DNA of 32,400 nucleotides from Oscillospiraceae bacterium (GCA_030523195.1 JAUNJC010000012.1:1-32400); one strand, 5' to 3'. Counted from the first letter of the stretch, positions 1 through 8,986 are shown. The notes: generated by a model not told the origin, from the sequence alone. Program-made: numbers and translations.

Positions 1-2
1 AA

Positions 3-1367
3 CGGACTGCGGCTTCTCGTCCGACTTCGACAGACAAACCTACTCAACAGGCAGCGGCTTCTCGTCCAGTTTCAACAGAACAGCCAATTCAACATACCCC
101 AATACCCAATCCAAAATCGTCCACAGAACAAGCAGACCCGTGGCGGCCTATCATTCAGCCACAGCCAAAAAGAGAACCGTTACCACGACTCCAAAAACGT
201 CCGATTGTCTCACATGCTATGCCAGACCAAGAGGATCCAGTTTCGTCTGAAGTATGGCCAGATATTGATACATTGGAAGAAATTCCAGAACCAGAACCAA
301 AAGAACGGATTCGGCTGCCCAAAGGCAGAAAAATGTGGGCAATTGTCATAGCTGTCTATGCGTTGATTCTGATCGGCGGCTTCGCAGCCAGATTGATTAT
401 CCATACAGTCCAAAATAATAAAGACAAGCCCGATGATTCCTCTCTTGCTGCAAATCAGAGCAGTCTGAGTGACAATCGTGATCCGGATGCCCAGCAAACA
501 AATCAGAATGGAAACGATACTGCCAATGCAGATATTGTTTCCATTACCCCCAACACCACATATCTTGCCGTACTGGAAGATGCCGCTGCACCAATTAAAG
601 TCTCGCTCTCCGCTCATGGAGCTGCAAACAGCAGCCATTTAATTTGGACATCCAGTGATGAGGAAATTGCAACGGTAGATGAAACTGGTACGGTGAAAGG
701 CATTGCACCCGGTACCTGTACCATCTCTGTTACAGCAAAAAATGATCCCAATGTTTCTGCCGAAATTCCTGTTACGGTTCGACATCTGGAAGAACAGGAC
801 GGCTGTACCTATGTAGATGACATTTTGATTGTCAACAAAACCTATTCTTTGCCCGAATCCTATGATCCACAGGGATTGACGTCCGAAACACAAAAGGCAC
901 TGAATAAAATGATCAACGATGCCCAAGAAGCCGGCTTAAACCTCTTTGATGCCTCTGACTACCGCTCCTATCAGGATCAGCTGACGGTCTATCAGGAATA
1001 CTGTGTGCGGGACGGTTGGAAAGAGGCAGATACCTACTCTGCCCGACCGGGTCACTCTGAACACCAAACCGGTATGGTCATTGATTTCAATGACATCAGC
1101 AATGAATTTGATGATACCGAAGAAGCAAAATGGCTGGAAGAACACTGTGCGGACTACGGCTTTATCATTCGATTCCCGCAGGGAAAGGAATCCATTACCG
1201 GCTATCAATACGAATCCTGGCATGTTCGCTATGTCGGCGTAGAAATTGCACAGGAAATCCAAAAACTTGGTATCTGCTTAGAAGAATACCTCGGTGTGGA
1301 TTCGGAATATAAAGAGGAATGGCCAGAGGATCCCTGCAATCCAGATGCAGAATCTAACACATTTTAA
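3..1367 (+). CDS. VanY-like D,D-carboxypeptidase, membrane anchored, 5' end outside window
   Basis: Probable cell-wall carboxypeptidase of the VanY / peptidase M15B family, trimming the terminal D-alanine of peptidoglycan stem peptides outside the membrane. The frame is open to the left edge, and the first ATG (219) has no ribosome binding site, so the true start lies upstream. The visible part has a Pro/Ser/Thr-rich N-terminal stretch, one membrane segment (MWAIVIAVYALILIGGF, about 333-383), a polar linker, a bacterial Ig-like BIG_2 domain (about 535-780), and the M15B domain. Zn and catalytic motifs are visible: GHSEHQTGMVIDF, then ESWHVRYVG. The Pro-rich region precedes the membrane segment, so it should be cytoplasmic, which is unusual. 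A strong terminator follows the stop. Family assignment is firm; the in vivo substrate is inferred. Confidence 0.88.
   Translation, partial: RTAASRPTSTDKPTQQAAASRPVSTEQPIQHTPIPNPKSSTEQADPWRPIIQPQPKREPLPRLQKRPIVSHAMPDQEDPVSSEVWPDIDTLEEIPEPEPKERIRLPKGRKMWAIVIAVYALILIGGFAARLIIHTVQNNKDKPDDSSLAANQSSLSDNRDPDAQQTNQNGNDTANADIVSITPNTTYLAVLEDAAAPIKVSLSAHGAANSSHLIWTSSDEEIATVDETGTVKGIAPGTCTISVTAKNDPNVSAEIPVTVRHLEEQDGCTYVDDILIVNKTYSLPESYDPQGLTSETQKALNKMINDAQEAGLNLFDASDYRSYQDQLTVYQEYCVRDGWKEADTYSARPGHSEHQTGMVIDFNDISNEFDDTEEAKWLEEHCADYGFIIRFPQGKESITGYQYESWHVRYVGVEIAQEIQKLGICLEEYLGVDSEYKEEWPEDPCNPDAESNTF
9..98 (+). repeat. 45-bp tandem coding repeat, two visible copies
   Basis: Two in-frame copies of a 45-base unit (9-53 and 54-98) encode diverging 15-residue units that both begin AASRP. 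The repeat reaches almost to the window edge, so further copies may lie upstream. It forms the Pro/Thr-rich N-terminal region of the VanY-like protein. Confidence 0.7.
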
Positions 1368-1386
1368 AATGACAAATGCTGACGAA

Positions 1387-1430
1387 AAAGCAGGAATGCA
1401 CAAAAATGCATTCCTGCTTTCTTGTTGTTT
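1387..1430 (+). terminator. Rho-independent terminator of the VanY-like gene
   Basis: A 14-bp perfect stem (1387-1400 with 1407-1420, loop CAAAAA) is followed by a T-rich stretch, 20 bases after the stop codon. Confidence 0.85.
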
Positions 1431-1440
1431 GCAAAATAAA

Positions 1441-1543
1441 TAAAAAAATTGCCGCTGGAAATGCTCCAGCGGCGAAAAACATATGTAGAACAAAAGAAAG
1501 GAGACAACAAAACGAGTGATAATAATTCAACATTATTCTCACT
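1441..1543 (-). ncRNA. Candidate small RNA of about 100 nt, own promoter and terminator
   Basis: On the minus strand a near-consensus sigma-A promoter (1550-1578) would start a transcript near 1543. A 9-bp perfect GC-rich hairpin (1451-1459 with 1465-1473) followed on that strand by AATTTTTTTA (1450-1441) would end it near 1441. No recognised gene lies in between on the minus strand. An open frame starts at 1533 and would encode a hydrophobic peptide, but it runs through the terminator hairpin and lacks a good ribosome binding site, so noncoding is more likely. I do not recognise an RNA family. Confidence 0.55.
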
Positions 1544-1549
1544 GTTTCT

Positions 1550-1578
1550 ATTATACCGTACTTTTCGGAAATCGTCAA
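1550..1578 (-). promoter_or_regulatory. Sigma-A promoter for the candidate small RNA
   Basis: Minus strand: -35 TTGACG (1578-1573), 17-base spacer, -10 TATAAT (1555-1550). Confidence 0.7.
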
Positions 1579-1607
1579 GCATTTTTCGGAAAAAATGCTT
1601 TTTTTTC
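1577..1607 (+). terminator. Second plus-strand terminator
   Basis: A 10-bp stem (1577-1586 with 1591-1600, loop CGGA) runs into eight T residues on the plus strand. It overlaps the -35 box of the minus-strand promoter. It may be a backup terminator or may end a short plus-strand transcript. Confidence 0.6.
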
Positions 1608-1764
1608 GGATTTTTAGGCAATATGACTAAATTATATGAAATGTAAAAGGAATTTTATACTATTTTTATCAATTTCGTTTCAAACCTCTGCATAGTTTCC
1701 GCTTACTTTGGATATGCTATCTCTGCACAGCAATGCTGTGAACAAGAAACGAGGTGGTTTGGAT

Positions 1765-1974
1765 ATGTGGGATAAACTCGCATTGATTTTATTGATTATC
1801 GGCGGTATCAACTGGGGATTGGTCGGCATTTTCGAGTTTGATTTAGTGGCATGGTTATTCGGTGGAGCAGCCTCTATCATCAGCAGAACCATCTATATTT
1901 TAGTTGCCATTTCTGCCGTTTGGTGTATCTCCTTCCTGTTTCGACGAGAAGCACTGGCAACAGATGCCTCTTAA
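1765..1974 (+). CDS. DUF378 family small membrane protein
   Basis: A 69-residue membrane protein of the DUF378 (YuzA-like) family, with function unknown. The start at 1765 is chosen because GAGGTGG (1751-1757) lies 7 bases upstream; a longer in-frame ATG at 1708 has no ribosome binding site. Two hydrophobic segments are visible. The first carries the family signature LLIIGGINWGLVGIF, followed by FDLVAWLFGG. The second is an ISRTIYILVAISAVW helix. The gene stands alone between two terminators. No clear sigma-A promoter was found upstream. Family call is confident. Confidence 0.88.
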   Translation: MWDKLALILLIIGGINWGLVGIFEFDLVAWLFGGAASIISRTIYILVAISAVWCISFLFRREALATDAS

Positions 1975-1990
1975 AATTAAAAATCTAATG

Positions 1991-2030
1991 CAGGGGAAGC
2001 ACATCATTGTGTTTCCCCTGTTCTGTTTTT
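1991..2030 (+). terminator. Rho-independent terminator of the DUF378 gene
   Basis: A 13-bp stem with one G-T pair (1991-2003 with 2008-2020) is followed by TTCTGTTTTT, 16 bases after the stop. Confidence 0.85.
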
Positions 2031-2083
2031 AACAGCTGCTGCATATACTGCACCAAAATCAAATTTTCAAGGAGGGCATTTCT

Positions 2084-2932
2084 ATGCAGCAAAAACCCAA
2101 AACCGCTGCGGAATATCAGGCTGAAATGATGCAGCTTTACCGCCGTGCCCATCCGGCACAGGAAACAATAACCGAATCCCAATCAATAACAGACGTGACA
2201 GATACGATCACAACACCGACAACAGAAACAAACGCTTTCCCATCTGCACCCGATTTGCCGCCAATCCCTACATCCTCATCTGTACCAGAGTCCCCTGTAA
2301 TGTCGCCAGAAAATCTACCGCCAGAATCAACAGCACCAACAGAAGCCCCTACATCAGAACCACTGTCATCTGATATTGTAACACCACCCGAACCAGAATC
2401 TCCCACAACTTCCTCAGATAATGCAGCAACAACCGAACCGCCACCTGTCAGTCCGATCCCAACAGAATTACTTTCCTCTATCCTGCCGGAAGAAAAAACA
2501 CCTGTGGTAGAATTAGAACCAGTCCCTAAAATTGCACCCAATACTGCATATGGCTTCTTAAAAGTCATTACCCGTACTGGAAGTGAAGCCTTGCCATTAC
2601 CCAATGTCACTGTAACCGTCTCTGCCATGGAAGAGGGAAACAGCAGGCTATACTTCAGCGGCATGACAAATGAAAGTGGAGAAACAGATCATATTCCATT
2701 ACCGGCTCCAGAACTGAATCCAAATGCCTCTTCCACTGACAGACAACTATACCAAAGCTATGATGTGACGGTCTACCATCCCGACTATTTTCGCATGGAA
2801 AGCCGTGGACTTCCCATTTTTCCCGGCATTACCTCTCTCCAGAAATTCGCTATGATTCCACTGCCAAAACGGCCGGGAGAAAATCCACCAACTGTTGTAT
2901 ATGAAAACACAGAGCCTCGGTTTCCGGATTAA
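2084..2932 (+). CDS. SleC-like pro-domain protein with long Pro/Thr/Ser linker
   Basis: A 282-residue protein with no signal peptide. Residues 1-30 form a charged helix, about 30-150 are a low-complexity Pro/Thr/Ser/Glu linker, and about 155-270 form a beta-rich carboxypeptidase-regulatory / Cna-B-like domain (YGFLKVITRTGSEALPLPNV near its start, then YQSYDVTVYHPDYF and FPGITSLQKFAMIPLP). From knowledge of the family, this fold and these motifs match the N-terminal pro-domain of clostridial spore cortex-lytic proteins related to SleC. Here it is a separate gene directly upstream of the catalytic part. The ribosome binding site AAGGAGGG precedes the ATG. Likely role is to hold or target the lytic enzyme in the dormant spore; this is inference. 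The linker makes the minus strand look coding, which is an artefact. Confidence 0.7.
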   Translation: MQQKPKTAAEYQAEMMQLYRRAHPAQETITESQSITDVTDTITTPTTETNAFPSAPDLPPIPTSSSVPESPVMSPENLPPESTAPTEAPTSEPLSSDIVTPPEPESPTTSSDNAATTEPPPVSPIPTELLSSILPEEKTPVVELEPVPKIAPNTAYGFLKVITRTGSEALPLPNVTVTVSAMEEGNSRLYFSGMTNESGETDHIPLPAPELNPNASSTDRQLYQSYDVTVYHPDYFRMESRGLPIFPGITSLQKFAMIPLPKRPGENPPTVVYENTEPRFPD

Positions 2933-3019
2933 ACCACAGCAGACAAAACAATATTTTTCCATTCCATCCAATCCATAAAAATACCGGCTTCCACGGCTGA
3001 TCAATAGGAGAACGTGCTT

Positions 3020-4420
3020 ATGCCAAGAGGAGAACCTTTTATTCCGGAAATGATTACTGTCCATCTGGGAAAACCCAGCAACGATGGCAATGTCGTCACG
3101 ATACCATTTCCAGATTATGTGAAAAATGTTGCTTCCAGTGAAATCTATCCGACCTGGCCAGAAGCCTCTCTGCGTGCCAATATCTATGTAATTATGACAT
3201 TCGCTCTAAATCGCATTTATACAGAGTGGTACCGCTCCAGAGGATATGACTTTGATATTACAGATTCTACCCAGTATGACCAAAAATTTATCAATGGCCG
3301 TGATGTTTTTGAAAATATCAGCCAACTCGTAGATGAACAGATTAACAGCTATATTCGCCGACAGGGTACGACCGAACCACTTTTCGCTGCTTTTTGCAAC
3401 GGCACAACCGTCACTTGTGACGGACTTTCTCAATGGGGTACAGTAGATTTGGCAAATCAGGGATATGATGCGTATGATATATTAAGATATTATTATGGTG
3501 ACGATATTGAACTAGTACGAAATGCACCGGTTCGATCAGCGACTCCATCTTATCCCGGATTTGCAATTGAACTAGGCTATTCTGGAGAAGATGTCCGCAC
3601 CCTGCAAATCCAATTAAACCGCATCTCCCGCAATTATCCAGCCATTCCAAAAATTGCAAATGTCAATAGTGTCTATGACTATGCTACACAATCTGCCGTA
3701 CTCAAGTTTCAGGAAATTTTCAACCTTGCACCAACGGGTATTGTAGATGAAGCAACCTGGTATCGAATTGCTTACATCTATACCAGTGTAAAACGATTAG
3801 CAGAACTGGATTCAGAAGGCATCGCACAGGAAGAATTTCCTACTCAATATACAGAAGATTTACACATTGGTATGCAGGGGCAGGCAGTTCGCAGTATGCA
3901 ATACTATCTTGCCATGGTCGGTGCCTATTATTCCACTGTACTGCCGGTTGCCGTTACAGGCTACTTCGGCAGCCAAACAGAAGACTCTGTCAAGTCTTTT
4001 CAAAAAACCTATGGCTTACCGCAAACCGGCATTGTAGACCGTGCAACATGGTACGATTTGTACCGTGCCTACACCGGCATTATTGAATCCCTGCCGGAAC
4101 CAACTGGTTCGGAAGAGGAAATTGTACCGTTTCCGGGGGTATTGCTGCAAGAAGGCGTCACCAGCCCCTATGTAAAAATTTTACAAACGTACTTAAACTA
4201 TATTGGGCAAACCTACCCTGAAATAGGCTCTGTTCGGGCAACCGGTTATTTTGGCCCTATGACACGTGCTGCTGTGGCAGCATTTCAACGTCTGTTTGGC
4301 TTGCCTGAGTCAGGAAATGCAAATGTTGCCACATGGAACGATATTACACGTGTATATACCGACTTAAAATATGGCTATGAAAAACAGCCTTACCAAAATC
4401 CAGGCTATGTCATCTCTTAA
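3020..4420 (+). CDS. SpoIID-type lytic transglycosylase with three PG-binding domains (SleC-like)
   Basis: A 466-residue probable spore cortex-lytic enzyme. The N-terminal domain (about 10-170) is the SpoIID-like lytic transglycosylase region of SleC-type proteins: VASSEIYPTWPEASLRANIY holds the candidate catalytic Glu41, followed by YTEWYRSRGYDFDITDSTQYD and CDGLSQWGTVDLANQGY. Three PG_binding_1 repeats follow (about 190-255, 285-355 and 375-450), each ending in an F-Q...G-x-x-(D/N)-x-A-T-W pattern. The ATG at 3020 is preferred because AGGAG (3006-3010) is 9 bases away; the GTG at 3014 is too close. There is no signal peptide, as expected for a protein made inside the forming spore. It should cleave cortex muramic-lactam glycan at germination. 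Confidence 0.82.
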   Translation: MPRGEPFIPEMITVHLGKPSNDGNVVTIPFPDYVKNVASSEIYPTWPEASLRANIYVIMTFALNRIYTEWYRSRGYDFDITDSTQYDQKFINGRDVFENISQLVDEQINSYIRRQGTTEPLFAAFCNGTTVTCDGLSQWGTVDLANQGYDAYDILRYYYGDDIELVRNAPVRSATPSYPGFAIELGYSGEDVRTLQIQLNRISRNYPAIPKIANVNSVYDYATQSAVLKFQEIFNLAPTGIVDEATWYRIAYIYTSVKRLAELDSEGIAQEEFPTQYTEDLHIGMQGQAVRSMQYYLAMVGAYYSTVLPVAVTGYFGSQTEDSVKSFQKTYGLPQTGIVDRATWYDLYRAYTGIIESLPEPTGSEEEIVPFPGVLLQEGVTSPYVKILQTYLNYIGQTYPEIGSVRATGYFGPMTRAAVAAFQRLFGLPESGNANVATWNDITRVYTDLKYGYEKQPYQNPGYVIS

Positions 4421-4438
4421 CCAAAGGGGGAACCATCC

Positions 4439-4948
4439 ATGGCATATACAAACGAAGATCGCCGCAATCACATCCGAGAATTACAGCGGTATCTTTATAG
4501 TCTTTCCTTTTATGATGAAACCATGCCCCAAGTTGTGCCAGATGGCATCTATGGACGAGAAACCGCTCTCGCTGTACGGGCATTTCAACAAAAAAATGGG
4601 CTGCGTCCGAATGGAGAAACAAACCGTACTACATGGGATGCCATTGTCGCACAATACCGCAAACAAATTGGACAGCCGCCAACAAAACTATCTGTATTCG
4701 GCAACAATCGGGAAATATTAGGCGGCGGCGAAACTGGGTTTCCAGTATTGGTAGTGCAAAGCATATTGAAAACACTGCGGCTGCGATATCCGAATACAGG
4801 AGAATTACAGCTGACAGGCATGTATGATGCAGCAACACAACGAGCTGTACAGGTATTTCAAAATCTCACCGGACGCAAACCCACCGGTATGGTTGACCGT
4901 GCTACATGGAATTTATTAGTGGCTGCAATCGAAAACGAAACCAATTAA
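4439..4948 (+). CDS. Protein with two peptidoglycan-binding domains
   Basis: A 169-residue protein made of two PG_binding_1 repeats (about 8-75 and 95-165), each ending in G-x-(T/V)-(N/D)-R-(T/A)-T-W. No catalytic domain or signal peptide is visible. The start has AAGGGGG 8 bases upstream. It lies 18 bases after the SpoIID-type enzyme and shares its repeat family, so it is probably co-transcribed and may act as a cortex-binding partner. Exact role unknown. Confidence 0.8.
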   Translation: MAYTNEDRRNHIRELQRYLYSLSFYDETMPQVVPDGIYGRETALAVRAFQQKNGLRPNGETNRTTWDAIVAQYRKQIGQPPTKLSVFGNNREILGGGETGFPVLVVQSILKTLRLRYPNTGELQLTGMYDAATQRAVQVFQNLTGRKPTGMVDRATWNLLVAAIENETN

Positions 4949-4954
4949 ACTACA

Positions 4955-5012
4955 AAAACGGACAGTACCAATAAAATGATACTGTCCGTATACAAATAAT
5001 TTTTATTTTGAT
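4955..5012. terminator. Terminator repeat copy A (bidirectional)
   Basis: Hairpin 4958-4967 with 4980-4989, with T-rich sequence on both sides. It lies between the convergent PG-binding gene and the dockerin gene. The 58-base block is a diverged duplicate of 6021-6078; all nine differences are transitions, and those in the stem are compensatory. Confidence 0.8.
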
Positions 5013-5080
5013 GTCATATATATAGAAATATTCAGGATTTTCTTCTGTAATTGTACAAGCGTTGCCTTCCAAAAAGTATT

Positions 5081-5785
5081 TCACTGTGCATTGATAAGAT
5101 TTTCAAAATTTCCACTGGCAACTACTGGTTCATCTTCATTTTCGCCACTAATCATCAAATCCGTAAAACCTGTATCTGGATTTTCTACAGGTGTAATATG
5201 AATTGTTCCAACGTAATACTGTCCATCATTTCCAAAATAATTTCTTTTATTTGTAGGGTATGCAGCAGCATGCGTAGATAAATAAAAAACGCCACAAATA
5301 TCTGTCAAATCAATGATGCCATCTAAATTTACATCTGCCAAATGCTTCTGTACCTGTGTCCATTCATCCTCAACATTGGCAAGCTGATTTTCACAGTATG
5401 TCAAAATAACTACACCATCTTCGATAGACAAAAAATCCCTTTTCTTCTCGATATAATCCCCTGTATTTTTGTCATATGCATTATACGTCTTTTGCATAGA
5501 GACATTTCCTAAAAAGTACTCCTGCATTTCATTATAGAGCCTATCTGCATCTGCCTGATTCACTTCGCCATCGCCGTTCACATCCGCCAGCTGCAACTGT
5601 TCTTCTGTCAATGTATAGGTATCATCCAGCACATAACGAGATACCATTGCTGTATCGTGTCCAGTTATAATACCGTCCATATCCACATCGCCAAGAGCAT
5701 AAGTTTCTTCTGCACTGACACCCAATACCAGCAAAGAAGACAATGCCATTACGCCTGCTGCTAAAACACTAATTGCCTTTTTCAT
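5081..5785 (-). CDS. Secreted dockerin-domain protein
   Basis: A 234-residue secreted protein of unknown function. The signal peptide (MKKAISVLAAGVMALSSLL, cleavage near VSA) is followed by a type-I-like dockerin (about 30-90) with two calcium loops, DVDMDGIITGHD and DVNGDGEVNQAD. A third EF-hand-like loop, DVNLDGIIDLTD, lies near residue 153, within a region resembling no domain I know. The start at 5785 is chosen from AAGGAGG 8 bases upstream; an upstream in-frame ATG at 5824 lacks one. Dockerins normally attach proteins to cohesin scaffolds, and no cohesin or glycosidase gene is visible here. The gene is flanked by a duplicated terminator, which may reflect insertion or duplication. Confidence 0.82.
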   Translation of the reverse strand: MKKAISVLAAGVMALSSLLVLGVSAEETYALGDVDMDGIITGHDTAMVSRYVLDDTYTLTEEQLQLADVNGDGEVNQADADRLYNEMQEYFLGNVSMQKTYNAYDKNTGDYIEKKRDFLSIEDGVVILTYCENQLANVEDEWTQVQKHLADVNLDGIIDLTDICGVFYLSTHAAAYPTNKRNYFGNDGQYYVGTIHITPVENPDTGFTDLMISGENEDEPVVASGNFENLINAQ

Positions 5786-5838
5786 AAACGATTCCTCCTT
5801 ACATAATAAAAACAAAACGAACACTCTTATAATTATAT

Positions 5839-5867
5839 GTTATCTATCTATCACAAATTTCTGTCAA
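5839..5867 (-). promoter_or_regulatory. Possible promoter of the dockerin gene
   Basis: Minus strand: consensus -35 TTGACA (5867-5862), 17-base spacer, weak -10 GATAAC (5844-5839). A better TATAAT (5837-5832) lies 24 bases from the -35, which is too far. The -35 is convincing; the -10 is uncertain. Confidence 0.4.
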
Positions 5868-6020
5868 AAGAAAATATACTTTTTAATGTATTTTCTCCAT
5901 TTTTATTGGAGCTGATTTTTCCAATTTTGTCAAGTGTTTTCCAAATTAAAATTAAACAAATTTTCTGAATTTTCTTTGTAACATATCACAATAAAGCAAA
6001 CTCTTTTTCCTACAAAGTAA

Positions 6021-6078
6021 AAAACGGGCAGTACCGATAAAACGATACTGCCCGCATACAAGTAACTTCTATTTTAAT
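6021..6078 (-). terminator. Terminator repeat copy B, end of guaB
   Basis: Hairpin 6025-6033 with 6046-6054, followed on the minus strand by a T run (6024-6019), 3 bases past the guaB stop. It is the second copy of the 58-base block at 4955-5012. Confidence 0.85.
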
Positions 6079-6081
6079 ATG

Positions 6082-7701
<1,620 letters not shown>

Positions 7702-7707
7702 ATTTCT

Positions 7708-7736
7708 ATTTTACTCTACTTTTCGGGGTTTGTCAA
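7708..7736 (-). promoter_or_regulatory. guaB promoter P1
   Basis: Minus strand: consensus -35 TTGACA (7736-7731), 17-base spacer, -10 TAAAAT (7713-7708). Confidence 0.75.
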
Positions 7737-7878
7737 GACAATTTTTGCAGGAATCGCCTTTTTTCAGTTTTGACGACAAGATTTTTTATTTTTTTCGCCG
7801 TCATCCTGCCATTTTGACGACAGAACGACAGCGAATGTGTGATTTTAACTTTTTGCTGCAAGAGGTCAAAAGAAAAAT

Positions 7879-8493
7879 TTACAGTCTCTCCAACCGCATA
7901 ACATTCTTTATCCACAGAAATAAATTAGACAGCGGATTTTGCGTATTCATCAAAATCGTACACCGTTTTGACCATCCTGTTCCCAGTTTCCAATCCAAAC
8001 CATAGTAATCATGATTATGCGCCGCCACCACCGGCATGCCGGAGCTGTCCCTTCCGACACAAATTGCAGCGTATGACCATCTTCCCTTTGCGGAACTATA
8101 GTATAACACCGGATTCCCTGCCAATATCTGATTGTCAGACGGATTTTCAATCATCGTATAGCCAGCCCCTTTGAAATAATCGTACATGGACGGGCAGGAA
8201 GCCCACGAAGCGGAGCGATTATTACGGGAATACCAATACCATCCGTCTGTCATTTCCAGTCCGCCAGCATGCAAACACTGCGATACAAAATTTGCACCGT
8301 CATTGCCAATATCGTTATAATTCACATAACTCGAATTATAATTGCTCCAGTAGGTCTTCGCATAAGAAACCGCCGCAGAAGCATCATATCCACTTGCACT
8401 TACCTGATTCATCGGCATAACTACCTCCATTCCCAGCAACAACAAAACCGTCAACAGCAGGGAAATTCCTTTGTAAACAATGTTCGTTCTCAT
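7879..8493 (-). CDS. Secreted amidase_6-fold protein, probably catalytically inactive
   Basis: A 204-residue secreted protein with a signal peptide (hydrophobic 8-25, likely cleavage after VSA at 33) and an amidase_6-like domain (about 36-180): YDASAAVSYAKTYW, NFVSQCLHAGG, AHNHDYYGLDW. From my knowledge of the family, the catalytic Cys sits in a D-C-x-N-F motif and a His in W-x-H-(V/A)-A. Here the matching positions read D-G-A-N-F (Gly66) and W-S-Y-A-A (Tyr141), so both look lost while the scaffold is kept. The start at 8493 is chosen from AAAGGGAG 10 bases upstream. It is transcribed divergently from an XRE regulator gene whose likely operator overlaps its promoter. No clear terminator follows. 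Confidence 0.72.
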   Translation of the reverse strand: MRTNIVYKGISLLLTVLLLLGMEVVMPMNQVSASGYDASAAVSYAKTYWSNYNSSYVNYNDIGNDGANFVSQCLHAGGLEMTDGWYWYSRNNRSASWASCPSMYDYFKGAGYTMIENPSDNQILAGNPVLYYSSAKGRWSYAAICVGRDSSGMPVVAAHNHDYYGLDWKLGTGWSKRCTILMNTQNPLSNLFLWIKNVMRLERL

Positions 8494-8548
8494 AAAAAAT
8501 CGACTCCCTTTTCCAATTTTAGAAATCATATCTGACTATCTATCATTT

Positions 8549-8577
8549 ATTATAATCTATTTAGATTAAAAAGTAAA
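8549..8577 (-). promoter_or_regulatory. Amidase-fold gene promoter with embedded palindromic operator
   Basis: Minus strand: -35 TTTACT (8577-8572), 17-base spacer, -10 TATAAT (8554-8549). A perfect palindrome, TAATCTATTTAGATTA (8553-8568, 7-bp arms), fills the spacer and enters the -10. This is a classic repressor position. The neighbouring XRE protein is the obvious candidate ligand. Confidence 0.65.
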
Positions 8578-8626
8578 CATCTTTTTGTCAGTTGTGATAA
8601 AATTTTAGAAAAAAGGAAGTGACACT

Positions 8627-8986
8627 ATGGCATTCTACCAAAGAATTAAAGATCTGCGAGAAGATGCAGACAAAACGCAAACGGATGTCGCAGCCTATTT
8701 AGGTACAACGGCACAATACTATGGGAAATACGAAAAGGGCGAACGAGAATTGCCATTTTCTCGTGCCATTCAGTTGGCAGAATACTATGATGTCAGTTTA
8801 GATTATCTCGCCGAACGTACCAATTTCCCCAAAGGAAAAAATGCCGCCCTTGTACAGGACGATATGCTTTCTATTTTAGAAAAATATGTCGTTCTCACAG
8901 AACGCAACAAGGGCAAACTAGAACAATTCTTAACCGATCTCTATGAACAACAGCGAGAAGATACCGCCCAAAGAAAAGAAGCCTGA
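8627..8986 (+). CDS. XRE-family HTH transcriptional regulator
   Basis: A 119-residue cytoplasmic DNA-binding protein. A Cro/C1-type helix-turn-helix spans about residues 5-62 (RIKDLREDADKTQTDVAAYL, then QYYGKYEKGERELP and DVSLDYLAERT), followed by a charged helical tail that may dimerise. The ribosome binding site AAAGGAAG lies just upstream. It is divergent from the amidase-fold gene, and the palindrome between them is placed to repress that gene. It is paralogous to the regulator at 22082-22294, with a shared LREDAD-TQT-VA-YL core. A bidirectional terminator follows. Confidence 0.9.
   Translation: MAFYQRIKDLREDADKTQTDVAAYLGTTAQYYGKYEKGERELPFSRAIQLAEYYDVSLDYLAERTNFPKGKNAALVQDDMLSILEKYVVLTERNKGKLEQFLTDLYEQQREDTAQRKEA

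Noticed and set aside
1531..1533. Hydrophobic peptide encoded by the small RNA (type I toxin-like)
   Set aside because: Its frame runs through the terminator hairpin and lacks a Shine-Dalgarno site; kept only as a remote alternative.
2137..2664. 175-codon Gly/Ser/Val-rich frame on the minus strand
   Set aside because: Complement of the low-complexity Pro/Thr linker in the pro-domain gene; no ribosome binding site.
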